Origin: Oligoflexus tunisiensis | GTDB lineage: Bacteria > Bdellovibrionota_B > Oligoflexia > Oligoflexales > Oligoflexaceae | Direction of reading: 5' to 3' | DNA: 64,000 bases | Assembly (NCBI RefSeq): GCF_001748245.1 | Contig: NZ_BDFO01000001.1 | Coordinates: forward strand, 3,809,208 to 3,873,207 | Part shown: in pieces, positions 35,773 to 43,391 of the stretch | Layout: every line of letters begins with the position of its first letter | Numbering within the stretch: position 1 is the first letter of the stretch | Position numbers and translations under genes: made by a program | Notes under the pieces: model-generated | What the model was told of the DNA's origin: nothing | What the model saw: the letters and a program-made list of their open reading frames with translations, nothing else | Database searches by the model: none

Positions 35773-37554
35773 ATGTATGATTTCTCGCTCGTCGGCAACT
35801 GTCAAATCTCGGCTCTCATCAAGGACGACAGCAGTATTGTATGGCTGTCGATGCCACGTCCCGACTCGGACCCTATCTTCGGCAAGCTCCTGGATCCGGA
35901 CGGCGGATTTTTCTCGATCAGCATGGACGGTCCCGTCCACACGGAACAGGCTTACCGGCCGAACACGGCGATTCTTGAATCGCGGTTGAGCACGGACGAT
36001 GGGCAGAAGATCACGGTTACGGATTTTGCTCCACGTTTTGAACAGTATGGACGCATGTATCGTCCGGCTACTTTGATGCGCGTGGTGGAACCTGTGGGCG
36101 GTCGTCCGCGCATTCGCGTCTGCTGCCAACCCATTTCCGGTTGGACCAAGGAACCTTTGCGTGCGCATCGCTTCAACAGCCACGTACGCTATGAGCACCC
36201 GCAAGGCAGCCTGCGTTTGGTGACCAACATTCCCTTGACCTATCTGATCGACGGCCAATCCTTCTTTTTGGATGAACCCGCGTATTTCGCTCTGCTCTGG
36301 GATATGCCGCTCGAAGACGACCTTAAGGATGTGGTCCAGGGTTTTCTGGCGAAGACGGAACGCTACTGGCAAACCTGGGTGAAGCACTGCACGATTCCTG
36401 TGCTCTTCCAGAAGGAGGTCATTCGTTCGGCCATTACGCTGAAGCTCCATTGCTATGAAGATACCGGAGCCATCCTTGCGGCCACGACCACCAGTCTCCC
36501 CGAAACCTTTGGCAAGGAACGGAACTGGGACTACCGTTTCTGCTGGCTCAGGGACACCTTCTTTACCTTGAGTGCCTTTAATAACCTGGGGCACTTTGAA
36601 GAAATGGAAGGATTCTTCAAATTCCTGATCAACATCGTGCAATTTGATCACGATCTGGCTCCGGTCTACGCCCTCGATCAAAGTCTCCCCCTGCCTGAAC
36701 GATGGCACCAGCAGTGGGCTGGGTATATGGACTCACGCCCTGTTCGCACGGGAAATGCGGCCGCTCTGCAGCAACAGCACGATGCGTACGGGGAGATGAT
36801 CCTGACTCTGGCACCGATTTATTTTGACGAGCGTTTTGTCTCGCTCCGTTCGCCCCATCTCAACGTGCTGATGGACTGGCTCACGGAACGCTGTATGCAA
36901 TCCATAGGCCAGCCTGATGCTGGACTTTGGGAATTGCGCGGCACCAAAATTGAGCACACCTTCACCAACCTGATGTGCTGGGCGGGCCTGGATCGCAGTC
37001 TCAAGATTCGCCAGGCTGGACAGCTGGGGCCGGCGGCTCAACTGACCCTCGATCGTATCGCCGAGGCTCGACAGAAGGCCTTGGATCACATCCGCGCCGC
37101 GACGCATGACCTGGTGGTTTATAACAGTCCTTCGGATAATACACTGGATGCTTCCATGCTCATGATGCCGATTCTTCATTTCCCGGATAAGGAAATCAAC
37201 AAGGCGACCGTTCAGGCCATTGCTTCCAAGCTGGGGGCGCAGGGACTGCGTGAGGATGCCGGTATGTTGCTTTATCGCTATCTGCGTGAGGATGATTTTG
37301 GGCAGCCGCAGGATGCGTTCCTGGTTTGTTCCTTCTGGCTGGCGCATGCCTATGCGACCGTGGGGGAAAAGGAGCGGGGACGTGATCTTCTACAGAAATT
37401 AACCCATTATGCCACGCAGCAGGGACTTTATCCGGAGCACGTGACTCTGGGTCATCCGACCCATCATTCGGGGAATTTCCCGCAGACATACAGTCACGTC
37501 GGTTTGATTAACGCAGCATTTGCTCTAAGCCCTGACTGGCGCGAAGTTCTCTGA
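35773..37554 (+). CDS. GH15 family glycoside hydrolase (glucoamylase or trehalase)
   Basis: About 593 residues from an ATG with AGAGG seven bases upstream. An N-terminal beta domain is followed by the (alpha/alpha)6 barrel with R-N-W-D-Y-R-F-C-W-L-R-D and G-L-W-E-L-R-G, where Glu387 is the likely catalytic acid. The C terminus has G-N-F-P-Q-T-Y-S-H-V-G-L. GH15 includes glucoamylases and trehalases, which are hard to tell apart by sequence. Divergence from otsA makes trehalose hydrolysis a reasonable idea, while the nearby glycogen genes would fit a glucoamylase. There is no signal peptide, so it acts in the cytoplasm. Confidence 0.9.
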   Translation: MYDFSLVGNCQISALIKDDSSIVWLSMPRPDSDPIFGKLLDPDGGFFSISMDGPVHTEQAYRPNTAILESRLSTDDGQKITVTDFAPRFEQYGRMYRPATLMRVVEPVGGRPRIRVCCQPISGWTKEPLRAHRFNSHVRYEHPQGSLRLVTNIPLTYLIDGQSFFLDEPAYFALLWDMPLEDDLKDVVQGFLAKTERYWQTWVKHCTIPVLFQKEVIRSAITLKLHCYEDTGAILAATTTSLPETFGKERNWDYRFCWLRDTFFTLSAFNNLGHFEEMEGFFKFLINIVQFDHDLAPVYALDQSLPLPERWHQQWAGYMDSRPVRTGNAAALQQQHDAYGEMILTLAPIYFDERFVSLRSPHLNVLMDWLTERCMQSIGQPDAGLWELRGTKIEHTFTNLMCWAGLDRSLKIRQAGQLGPAAQLTLDRIAEARQKALDHIRAATHDLVVYNSPSDNTLDASMLMMPILHFPDKEINKATVQAIASKLGAQGLREDAGMLLYRYLREDDFGQPQDAFLVCSFWLAHAYATVGEKERGRDLLQKLTHYATQQGLYPEHVTLGHPTHHSGNFPQTYSHVGLINAAFALSPDWREVL

Positions 37555-37582
37555 TGCGGTGACCCGAAAATCGAGGTTCTCC

Positions 37583-37612
37583 TTTACGCGACACCTTTTA
37601 TTTTGATATAAA
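37583..37612 (+). promoter_or_regulatory. Promoter-like sequence before the candidate small RNA
   Basis: TTTACG (37583-37588) and TATAAA (37607-37612) are 18 bases apart, just after the GH15 gene. No coding sequence with a ribosome-binding site follows before a terminator at 37715, so this promoter would drive a short non-coding transcript starting near 37619. Confidence 0.45.
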
Positions 37613-37618
37613 AGTAAT

Positions 37619-37743
37619 AGCTCTTCACGGCAGCCAAGAGTCGCGAAGATAAGGCTCTCTCGACTTCTCCATCAGATGAAGATCACTGTCTTCATTGAAC
37701 TACCTCCAGGGAATGCGCTCCATTTATTGAGCGCGTTTCTTTT
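37619..37743 (+). ncRNA. Candidate small regulatory RNA of about 125 nt
   Basis: The 375-base gap between the GH15 and TSUP genes holds a promoter-like sequence and then three simple hairpins: CTCTT/AAGAG (37621-37640), ATGAAGA/TCTTCAT (37676-37695) and a terminator, GCGCTC/GAGCGC (37715-37734) followed by GTTTCTTTT. The single-stranded stretch between the last two contains CTACCTCCAGGG, whose CCUCC is complementary to ribosome-binding sites, a common targeting feature of bacterial sRNAs. An open frame overlaps this region but has no ribosome-binding site. From about 37747 to 37929 I see only the leader of the next gene. Confidence 0.45.
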
Positions 37744-37746
37744 ATG
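37715..37746 (+). terminator. Rho-independent terminator
   Basis: The stem GCGCTC (37715-37720) with GAGCGC (37729-37734) has an 8-base A/T-rich loop and is followed by GTTTCTTTTATG. It closes the candidate sRNA. Confidence 0.65.
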
Positions 37747-37929
37747 CGCTCTCTTTCACTCTCCAGATGGAATGGAGTGCTCCGCAGGAGCCTCCGCTCC
37801 TATTTTCCGTGACCAGGACAAAGATCTGGTTATGGTAAGTATCTTCCTCCTGGGGAAAAGGCTGGCCTTGCCTCGCTTCGCGCACTATTCTCCCCACCAT
37901 CAGCTGATACACCCTCAAGAGGCACCTTG

Positions 37930-38790
37930 ATGTCCCCCGATTGGCTTGCGCTCGACTCCCTGTCCTTTCCCGACACCCTGATATTCCTGGGCACCCACGC
38001 CTGGCCGCTCTTTGTCGCCGCATCCATCGCCGGTCTGGTTGACTCCATCGGTGGCGGGGGCGGTCTGATCACCATTCCAACCTTTCTGACCATGAATGTC
38101 CCGGTCCCGCTGCTCCTCGGCTGCAATAAATGCGTCTCCACTCTGGGTTCCCTGCCAGCCGTGCTACGGTACAGGCGCGCCAAACTGTTGCCGGATCTGC
38201 CGCGGGCCCAATGGGTCCGATTGTTCGTGGGAGCGGCGCTCTGTGCTGCAGTGGGGGCCTGGCTTTCGCAGCAAAAGGTGATCCTCGATAATCTACACTT
38301 CATGGTGCCCGTCCTGCTCTTTACAGTGATGGGCTTCATGCTGAAACGCTGGTTCTGGGATGAACGCAGAATGAAACGCATCGCCACCCTCGGTCCCGAG
38401 GACATCGATCCGGTGCAGCCGATCGCGCAGGCCCTGAAGCGTCCGCTCGCGCGCACCGGCATCGCCGGGGTCGCGTTTTATGATGGAATCTTTGGCCCCG
38501 GAACGGGCACCTTTTTTCTGAGCCTCTTCGAAAGCCTTGGTCTGAAAACGATCAGCGCCAACGCCATCACCAAGATTTTCAATCTCGCTTCGAACGTCGG
38601 AGCCATCGCCTGGTTTGGTTTCCACGGAAAGGTCATCTGGCCGCTCGGGCTGGCGGGCGCTTTCTTTTATTTGTGTGGCAATTATATCGGCGCGGGCATG
38701 GTCCTCAGGCGTGGCCAGGGCCTCGTGCGCATCGTGGTGCTGGTGGCCACTTCCGGCCTACTCGTCAAACACCTTTTGCGCTATCTTTGA
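37930..38790 (+). CDS. TSUP (TauE/SafE) family membrane transporter
   Basis: The 286-residue hydrophobic protein has about eight membrane segments and the family's first repeat motif, A-G-L-V-D-S-I-G-G-G-G-G-L-I-T-I-P, followed by L-G-C-N-K. The second repeat begins near G-I-A-G-V-A-F-Y-D-G-I-F-G-P-G-T-G. TSUP members move sulphite, sulphoacetate or related organic anions across the inner membrane. The ATG at 37930 has AGAGG seven bases upstream and was preferred to TTG at 37927. It is followed after 17 bases by a cation efflux gene, so a two-gene unit is likely. Confidence 0.9.
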   Translation: MSPDWLALDSLSFPDTLIFLGTHAWPLFVAASIAGLVDSIGGGGGLITIPTFLTMNVPVPLLLGCNKCVSTLGSLPAVLRYRRAKLLPDLPRAQWVRLFVGAALCAAVGAWLSQQKVILDNLHFMVPVLLFTVMGFMLKRWFWDERRMKRIATLGPEDIDPVQPIAQALKRPLARTGIAGVAFYDGIFGPGTGTFFLSLFESLGLKTISANAITKIFNLASNVGAIAWFGFHGKVIWPLGLAGAFFYLCGNYIGAGMVLRRGQGLVRIVVLVATSGLLVKHLLRYL

Positions 38791-38807
38791 AACGGGAGGA
38801 CCATGGC

Positions 38808-39695
38808 ATGGCACTGAAGCAGGCTTTTCTCATCAGTCTCGGGCTGACGCTGATTAAGCTCCTGGGTTTTCACCTCTCCGGTTCGATGATCGTGCTGGCG
38901 AGTTTTTATGATTCCCTGACCGACAGTCTGGTTTCCTATCTCAATTATTTTTTCTATGGCAAGGCCCGTGAAAAAGCGGATCATCAGCATCCCTTTGGTC
39001 ACGGTGGCTTTGAAGTGGTCAGCTGTCTCGCGCAGGGCGTACTGATCACCATCCTCGGCTGCCTGCTCGCGTATCAATCCGGCTCGCAACTGCTCTCCCG
39101 GTCCGAACCCTCGCTGGAACCGGAGACCATGCCCTATGTGGTGGGCATCATGCTGCTCTCAGCGGCGTCCGGTTACGTTATTCAGTGGTTTCTTGGTCGC
39201 TATGAAAAAAAACTGGCGACAACCGGCGAAGTTTCGCTGACAGTCCAGTCGGATCGTGCGCATTATCGGTCGGATTTTTATACGAACAGCGCCGGTGCCC
39301 TCGGGGTGTTAACCGTCTATTGGTTTGAAAGCTCAACGCTCGACAGCATCCTGGGTCTGGTGGGTTCGGCCTTTCTCTTTAAAACCGCCTGGCCCCTCCT
39401 GGTCAGCACCTTCAGTCATATCATGCACGTGGAAGCCGAGCCCGAGATTCAACAGGAAATCCTGCAGCTGGCCCTCAGCACCGATAAATTGGTGGAAGGG
39501 ATTCATCGGCTGCGGACCCGCCGCCTCGGGCCTAATCTTTTTGTGGACTTTCATCTCAAACTCCCCGCGCACATGCCCCTGGTCGAAGCCCATCGCCTCG
39601 GGGATGCGGTGGAAGCGAAGATCATGGAACGCTTTCCGCGGGCGGATGTTTTGATTCATCTTGATCCGGATAATCTGCCGGATGAAGAGGTTTGA
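38808..39695 (+). CDS. Cation diffusion facilitator (FieF/MntE-like metal efflux)
   Basis: About 295 residues from an ATG with GGAGG eight bases upstream. The metal site of CDF transporters is visible: D-S-L-T-D (D-x3-D) in the second helix and H-Y-R-S-D (H-x3-D) in the fifth. The D/D with H/D combination is that of iron-, manganese- or cadmium-exporting members such as FieF rather than the HD-HD zinc group. The cytoplasmic C-terminal domain (about 205-290) ends in a H-L-D-P-D motif. It exports divalent metal in exchange for protons. Its 3' end overlaps the convergent phosphoesterase-like gene by 40 bases. Confidence 0.92.
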   Translation: MALKQAFLISLGLTLIKLLGFHLSGSMIVLASFYDSLTDSLVSYLNYFFYGKAREKADHQHPFGHGGFEVVSCLAQGVLITILGCLLAYQSGSQLLSRSEPSLEPETMPYVVGIMLLSAASGYVIQWFLGRYEKKLATTGEVSLTVQSDRAHYRSDFYTNSAGALGVLTVYWFESSTLDSILGLVGSAFLFKTAWPLLVSTFSHIMHVEAEPEIQQEILQLALSTDKLVEGIHRLRTRRLGPNLFVDFHLKLPAHMPLVEAHRLGDAVEAKIMERFPRADVLIHLDPDNLPDEEV

Positions 39696-40528
39696 GGCTC
39701 AGCAGGAGCAGCCTGCCGAATTTTTACGACCCTCTCGGTGTCCGGTAAAATCCCGGAGCAGGTCGTCCAAATGCCCTCCTGCAACGAGCGACAGAACTCT
39801 TCCGGCAGTTTTTCGCCCCGCATCGCAGCGATGACTTCAGTGGGATCATAGTCCATAGGAACAAGCTGAGGGCGTGGCATGGAATCCGAAGGAGAAAACT
39901 CCAAGGTTGCATAGTAAACGCGCGGCATGCCTTCGTGCGCGGGACGCCCCAGTACACCGACATTCAGCCAGAATCCATCATCGAGCGATCGGATCCACGG
40001 TATTCCAGAGTGAGTCGCACATATTCCTGTGACCTTGTAGGCTTCCAGCCACTCTCTGATTTTCGCATCCCCGGTTTCCGACTCCCAGACAAATTCATTA
40101 ATCTGCTCCGGACTGCCATGACAAAGGAGAATGGAATGCTGCCTCCATTTCAGAATCATCTGCTGTGGTAATTCTCTGAGCCAGGATTTATTCATCTCGG
40201 AGGTATGGGAGTAGGTGTAATCGTAACTCAATTGAGCAAACTTCCGATCGAGCGGATCCAAATAACCACAGCCGCAGTCAACCATCCCATGGCCCACAGC
40301 CTCATCATAGTTACCCTGAATGCAGGCAACCTTCCCGTGCCTAAGCAATTCAATGGTCCGGTCCGGATAGGGCCCAAAGCCTCCCAGGTCGCCTAAACAG
40401 AAGCGATGACTTATCTCCGCTGTTTCCGCTAAAAAAGTCTCAACGGCAGCGAAGTTGCTATAGGGTCCACCACAGAGAGCGATACGGGAACAGGCGTCAG
40501 GTAACGAAATGATCCTGGGTTCGGGCAT
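39656..40528 (-). CDS. Calcineurin-like phosphoesterase family protein with degenerate first metal motif
   Basis: The 290-residue protein matches the YfcE-like metallophosphoesterase fold in four blocks: C-L-G-D-L-G-G-F-G-P-Y-P, G-N-Y-D-E, C-H-G-S-P and C-A-T-H-S-G-I-P. The first block, normally D-x-H-G-N, reads A-L-C-G-G-P-Y-S-N, so two expected metal ligands are missing. It may bind a single metal or have lost catalysis. The ATG has GAGGAGG eight bases upstream. It lies 28 bases downstream of phnC on the same strand and is probably the last gene of the phosphonate-type transport operon. Confidence 0.85.
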   Translation of the reverse strand: MPEPRIISLPDACSRIALCGGPYSNFAAVETFLAETAEISHRFCLGDLGGFGPYPDRTIELLRHGKVACIQGNYDEAVGHGMVDCGCGYLDPLDRKFAQLSYDYTYSHTSEMNKSWLRELPQQMILKWRQHSILLCHGSPEQINEFVWESETGDAKIREWLEAYKVTGICATHSGIPWIRSLDDGFWLNVGVLGRPAHEGMPRVYYATLEFSPSDSMPRPQLVPMDYDPTEVIAAMRGEKLPEEFCRSLQEGIWTTCSGILPDTERVVKIRQAAPAEPQTSSSGRLSGSR

Positions 40529-40556
40529 CAGCAGTACCTCCTCGCCTCATAAAACT

Positions 40557-41309
40557 TTATCCATAGAGCAGGGCCAAATCACCTTCTTCGATGTTAGGAC
40601 CCCCCTGGCTCAACACGATTCTCCCCGCTTTGATCCCTATTATTCTATTCGCCAAATAAGGAAGAAGGTCCAGGGAATGCACGACTGTGACAAGCGTCTT
40701 TTGATTGTCATCCGCCACCTGCCTCAGAAGTTTGGCAATCTCGATTGCGGCGTCGGGATCCAGATGCGATGTCGGTTCGTCAGCCAGCAGCAGGGGGGCA
40801 TCCTGAGCCAGAGCCCTGGCAATGGCCACCTTCTGACGTTCGCCTCCCGAAAGACGATCGACGCGCTCATCGCGTTTATGCTCCATGCCGACCGCTCTTA
40901 GGGCCTCGCGAGCGAGGTCCTGATCCCGCGCGGGGAATCGAAAGAGCCAGGTCTTCGGCGAGGCATGGTGCCCCAGGCGTCCTATGAGGACATTATCCCA
41001 TACGGTTCGTCTGGAAACGAGATGCAAACCTTGGAAGATCTGGGCGACCGACGCTCGCAAACTTCGCAGATCTGATGTTTTCTGGTGAGCCGAGACCCGG
41101 TGATTCAGGACCATAATCTCACCTGAGCTCGGCTGGACCAAACCCGTCATGGCCTTCAATAAGGTTGACTTGCCGGCTCCATTGGGCCCCACGATGGACA
41201 GCCGATCGCCTCCTTTAACCGATAAATCAAGATTATCGAGTATCCTGGTCCCATGCCCTTCGACGCAAACGCCCTTGAGATCGATGACCGCACGCTCTCC
41301 TGGCTTCAT
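40557..41309 (-). CDS. phnC: Phosphonate-type ABC transporter ATP-binding protein
   Basis: The 250-residue ATPase has Walker A G-P-N-G-A-G-K-S-T, the signature L-S-G-G-E-R-Q-K and Walker B L-L-L-A-D-E-P-T-S-H-L-D. The ATG at 41309 overlaps the stop of the permease gene by four bases and has AAGGA six bases upstream; a 30-residue extension is unsupported. It powers uptake of phosphonate, phosphite or a similar anion through the permease encoded just upstream. Assignment to PhnC rests on linkage with phnD and phnE. Confidence 0.92.
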   Translation of the reverse strand: MKPGERAVIDLKGVCVEGHGTRILDNLDLSVKGGDRLSIVGPNGAGKSTLLKAMTGLVQPSSGEIMVLNHRVSAHQKTSDLRSLRASVAQIFQGLHLVSRRTVWDNVLIGRLGHHASPKTWLFRFPARDQDLAREALRAVGMEHKRDERVDRLSGGERQKVAIARALAQDAPLLLADEPTSHLDPDAAIEIAKLLRQVADDNQKTLVTVVHSLDLLPYLANRIIGIKAGRIVLSQGGPNIEEGDLALLYG

Positions 41310-42169
41310 AAAAGATCCTTGCGAATTTTTCGACTGATGCTGTCGAACAAACTCACCATGATGACGATAACCAAAAGAATCGTTGTCAGGCGCCCCCATT
41401 GAAACAAAGCTGTGGCTTCCGAGAGAAGAAGCCCGATACCACCTGCCCCGACGAGGCCCAGTATGGTCGAATCTCTGACATTAAACTCCCAGATATAGAG
41501 ATTAATGGAAATATACTGAGGCAGGACTCCAGGCACGACGGCCGCAAAGAAAACCTGCATGGGACGGGCGCCGACTGAACGAACCGCATCGATAGCCTGC
41601 ATATCCAGAGCCTCCAATGCCTCAGCGTAGAGCTTGCCATAGCTTCCCAGGGAGTGAGCGGCTATCGCCAGGATTCCGGCCATGGATCCCAGGCCGAAGA
41701 TGCCGACAAAGATGAGCCCGAACACCAAGGTGTGAATCGAACGTGACAGATCAAGTCCTAACTTCATCAGCAGGGCCAGGGGCCGGGGCGCCTGCATATT
41801 ACGAGCCGTGAGGAATCCAGGAACCACGCCCAGGATTGCTCCGAGGAAGGATCCCAGGGTTGCGATCCTTAACGTGTGCCAGGCGGCTCGAAACAGGGAC
41901 TGGAGAAACTCAAGTTCCACGAGCCGCTGGTTTTCGGTCCTCAGGACCTCTCCCTCTTCATTGCGAAATTCAAAGGCCTGGTCGCCCAACCAGACGTCGA
42001 CAAAACTCGGCGTGCTCATCTCTTTCACAGTGTGGAAGAAATTCCGCCAGGGCTGTCGGCCCAGGGACAGATCCCCTTCAGCCAGAAGACTGCCAAGAGC
42101 GGCGCCCAACAGCATCACATAACATAGAGCGTAGAAAGCCAATCGGATTTTCTCAGGCCCGCGCTTCAC
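41306..42169 (-). CDS. phnE: Phosphonate-type ABC transporter permease
   Basis: The 287-residue inner-membrane protein has about six transmembrane helices and the PhnE-type permease motif near L-E-A-L-D-M-Q-A-I-D-A-V-R-S-V-G-A-R-P, followed by a G-L-V-G-A-G-G-I-G block near the C terminus. It overlaps both neighbours by four bases (ATGA on each side), so phnD-phnE-phnC is one translationally coupled unit. It forms the membrane channel for the substrate delivered by the PhnD-like protein. Confidence 0.93.
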   Translation of the reverse strand: MKRGPEKIRLAFYALCYVMLLGAALGSLLAEGDLSLGRQPWRNFFHTVKEMSTPSFVDVWLGDQAFEFRNEEGEVLRTENQRLVELEFLQSLFRAAWHTLRIATLGSFLGAILGVVPGFLTARNMQAPRPLALLMKLGLDLSRSIHTLVFGLIFVGIFGLGSMAGILAIAAHSLGSYGKLYAEALEALDMQAIDAVRSVGARPMQVFFAAVVPGVLPQYISINLYIWEFNVRDSTILGLVGAGGIGLLLSEATALFQWGRLTTILLVIVIMVSLFDSISRKIRKDLL

Positions 42170-43047
42170 GTTTTACCTTTCGGGATGAGTTTGCCCGTGG
42201 CCAGTCCCGCATCGCGAATGGGCTTATAGAAGGAATTATCCTTACGAACGAAACCGGTATAATGAGGAGGCAGGAGCCCGGGATTTTTCTTCAGCTCTTC
42301 CCCCACGGACTCGAGCGCGCTCTGCAGCTTCTCCACAAAAGCTTTATCCTGAGCCAGGGAGGAGCTCACCGCAAACGCATCATTCGGCAGTGGGTCGGAC
42401 GTCCAGATGATCCGGCTGTCCGCAGCCCTGATGAGACCCTGCTCGATCATGGCATTCCGGTTTCGGTTGTAGTCGGCACCGGCGTCGAGTTCGCCTTTGG
42501 CCACCTGGGTTTCGATAGCCTGGTGCTTTGTATAGAGAACCTTGGAAAAGTGCTTGTCAGGATCAAGGCCCATTTTCATGAAATGATGATAGGGAATCAG
42601 ATAGCCCGAGGTCGATCCTTTGTCGCCAAAAGCAAAGGTCCTGCCCTTGAGGTCGGCGAGGGTTTTAATCCCTGACTTCGGATTCGTTACGATCAGCGCA
42701 TGGTACTCGGGTTTGCCATCATAAAGAATGCTCGCAACGGCCTGAGCGCCCGCCTCGTTATGAGCCAGGACATATCCCCAAGGTCCCAGCAGAGCCATAT
42801 CCTCTTCGCCGTTCGCCAGGGATTTCGCGAGACCTTCCCAGGTATCGACGGTTCGCATCTCGATCCGGCGTCCCAGTTTTTTGGAAAGATAATCGGCGAG
42901 GGGGCGGTAGGTCGCGTCATTCTTATTCTTATCGGGTTGAAAAAGCCCTACCCCGAGCCGGAGCGGCTTCTCCGCTGCAGCCCAGGCTAAAGGCGCGGCG
43001 AGCGTGGATATCAAAAGGGCCATCAGTGCGATGCGGCGTGATTTCAA
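42166..43047 (-). CDS. phnD: Phosphate/phosphite/phosphonate ABC transporter substrate-binding protein
   Basis: The 293-residue periplasmic protein has a signal peptide ending near A-W-A-A and the PhnD-family fold, with L-R-L-G-V-G-L-F-Q-P, A-L-L-G-P-W-G-Y and the ligand-binding block G-D-K-G-S-T-S-G-Y-L-I-P. Related proteins bind aminoethylphosphonate, phosphite or other oxyanions, so the ligand is open. GGGAGG lies six bases before the ATG. It starts the operon phnD-phnE-phnC plus the phosphoesterase-like gene. No C-P lyase or phosphite dehydrogenase gene is present in the window. Confidence 0.92.
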   Translation of the reverse strand: MKSRRIALMALLISTLAAPLAWAAAEKPLRLGVGLFQPDKNKNDATYRPLADYLSKKLGRRIEMRTVDTWEGLAKSLANGEEDMALLGPWGYVLAHNEAGAQAVASILYDGKPEYHALIVTNPKSGIKTLADLKGRTFAFGDKGSTSGYLIPYHHFMKMGLDPDKHFSKVLYTKHQAIETQVAKGELDAGADYNRNRNAMIEQGLIRAADSRIIWTSDPLPNDAFAVSSSLAQDKAFVEKLQSALESVGEELKKNPGLLPPHYTGFVRKDNSFYKPIRDAGLATGKLIPKGKT

Positions 43048-43282
43048 AGGATGTCCTCCCGTGGGTTTTAGGAGAATAACCTATGCGATAAGAGTGGACC
43101 TTGGCTATCGTTAGGTTCGCTCCCTGTCCAAGGCCTGAACACTTCTCGCCCTATTTCCTTAAGCGCTTGATTTGACTGATATTTAACGCTTGTCGAAATC
43201 CCGGTCAACGCCTTCCTTTCAGACACTTTATTCCTTCGCGTAAGAAGTTTTTTCCTTTACATTTCGGCAGGTTAACCTACCA

Positions 43283-43298
43283 TGGCACGCCAATTGTA
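43283..43298 (+). promoter_or_regulatory. Sigma-54-like promoter candidate before the sugar transferase gene
   Basis: TGGCAC (43283-43288), five bases, then TTGTA (43294-43298) approaches the sigma-54 consensus, with one mismatch in the -12 element (GT instead of GC). It lies 94 bases upstream of the sugar transferase start. The palindrome AGGTTAACCT (43269-43278) is just upstream, and a hairpin, AAAAATTCCC with GGGATTTT (about 43316-43336), falls in the predicted leader. The remainder of this 344-base divergent region (43048-43391) shows no gene. Confidence 0.3.
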
Positions 43299-43391
43299 CT
43301 GGTCCCCTTTTTGCAAAAATTCCCTTGAGGGATTTTCTCAAACACCAGGGCCGCTCCCACACAGGGTGGCCGAACGCAAGAGGTCTGCACC

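Noticed and set aside
37676..37930. 84-codon open frame between the GH15 and TSUP genes
   Set aside because: It has no ribosome-binding site, runs through an intrinsic terminator and starts inside a hairpin; a non-coding RNA explains the region better.
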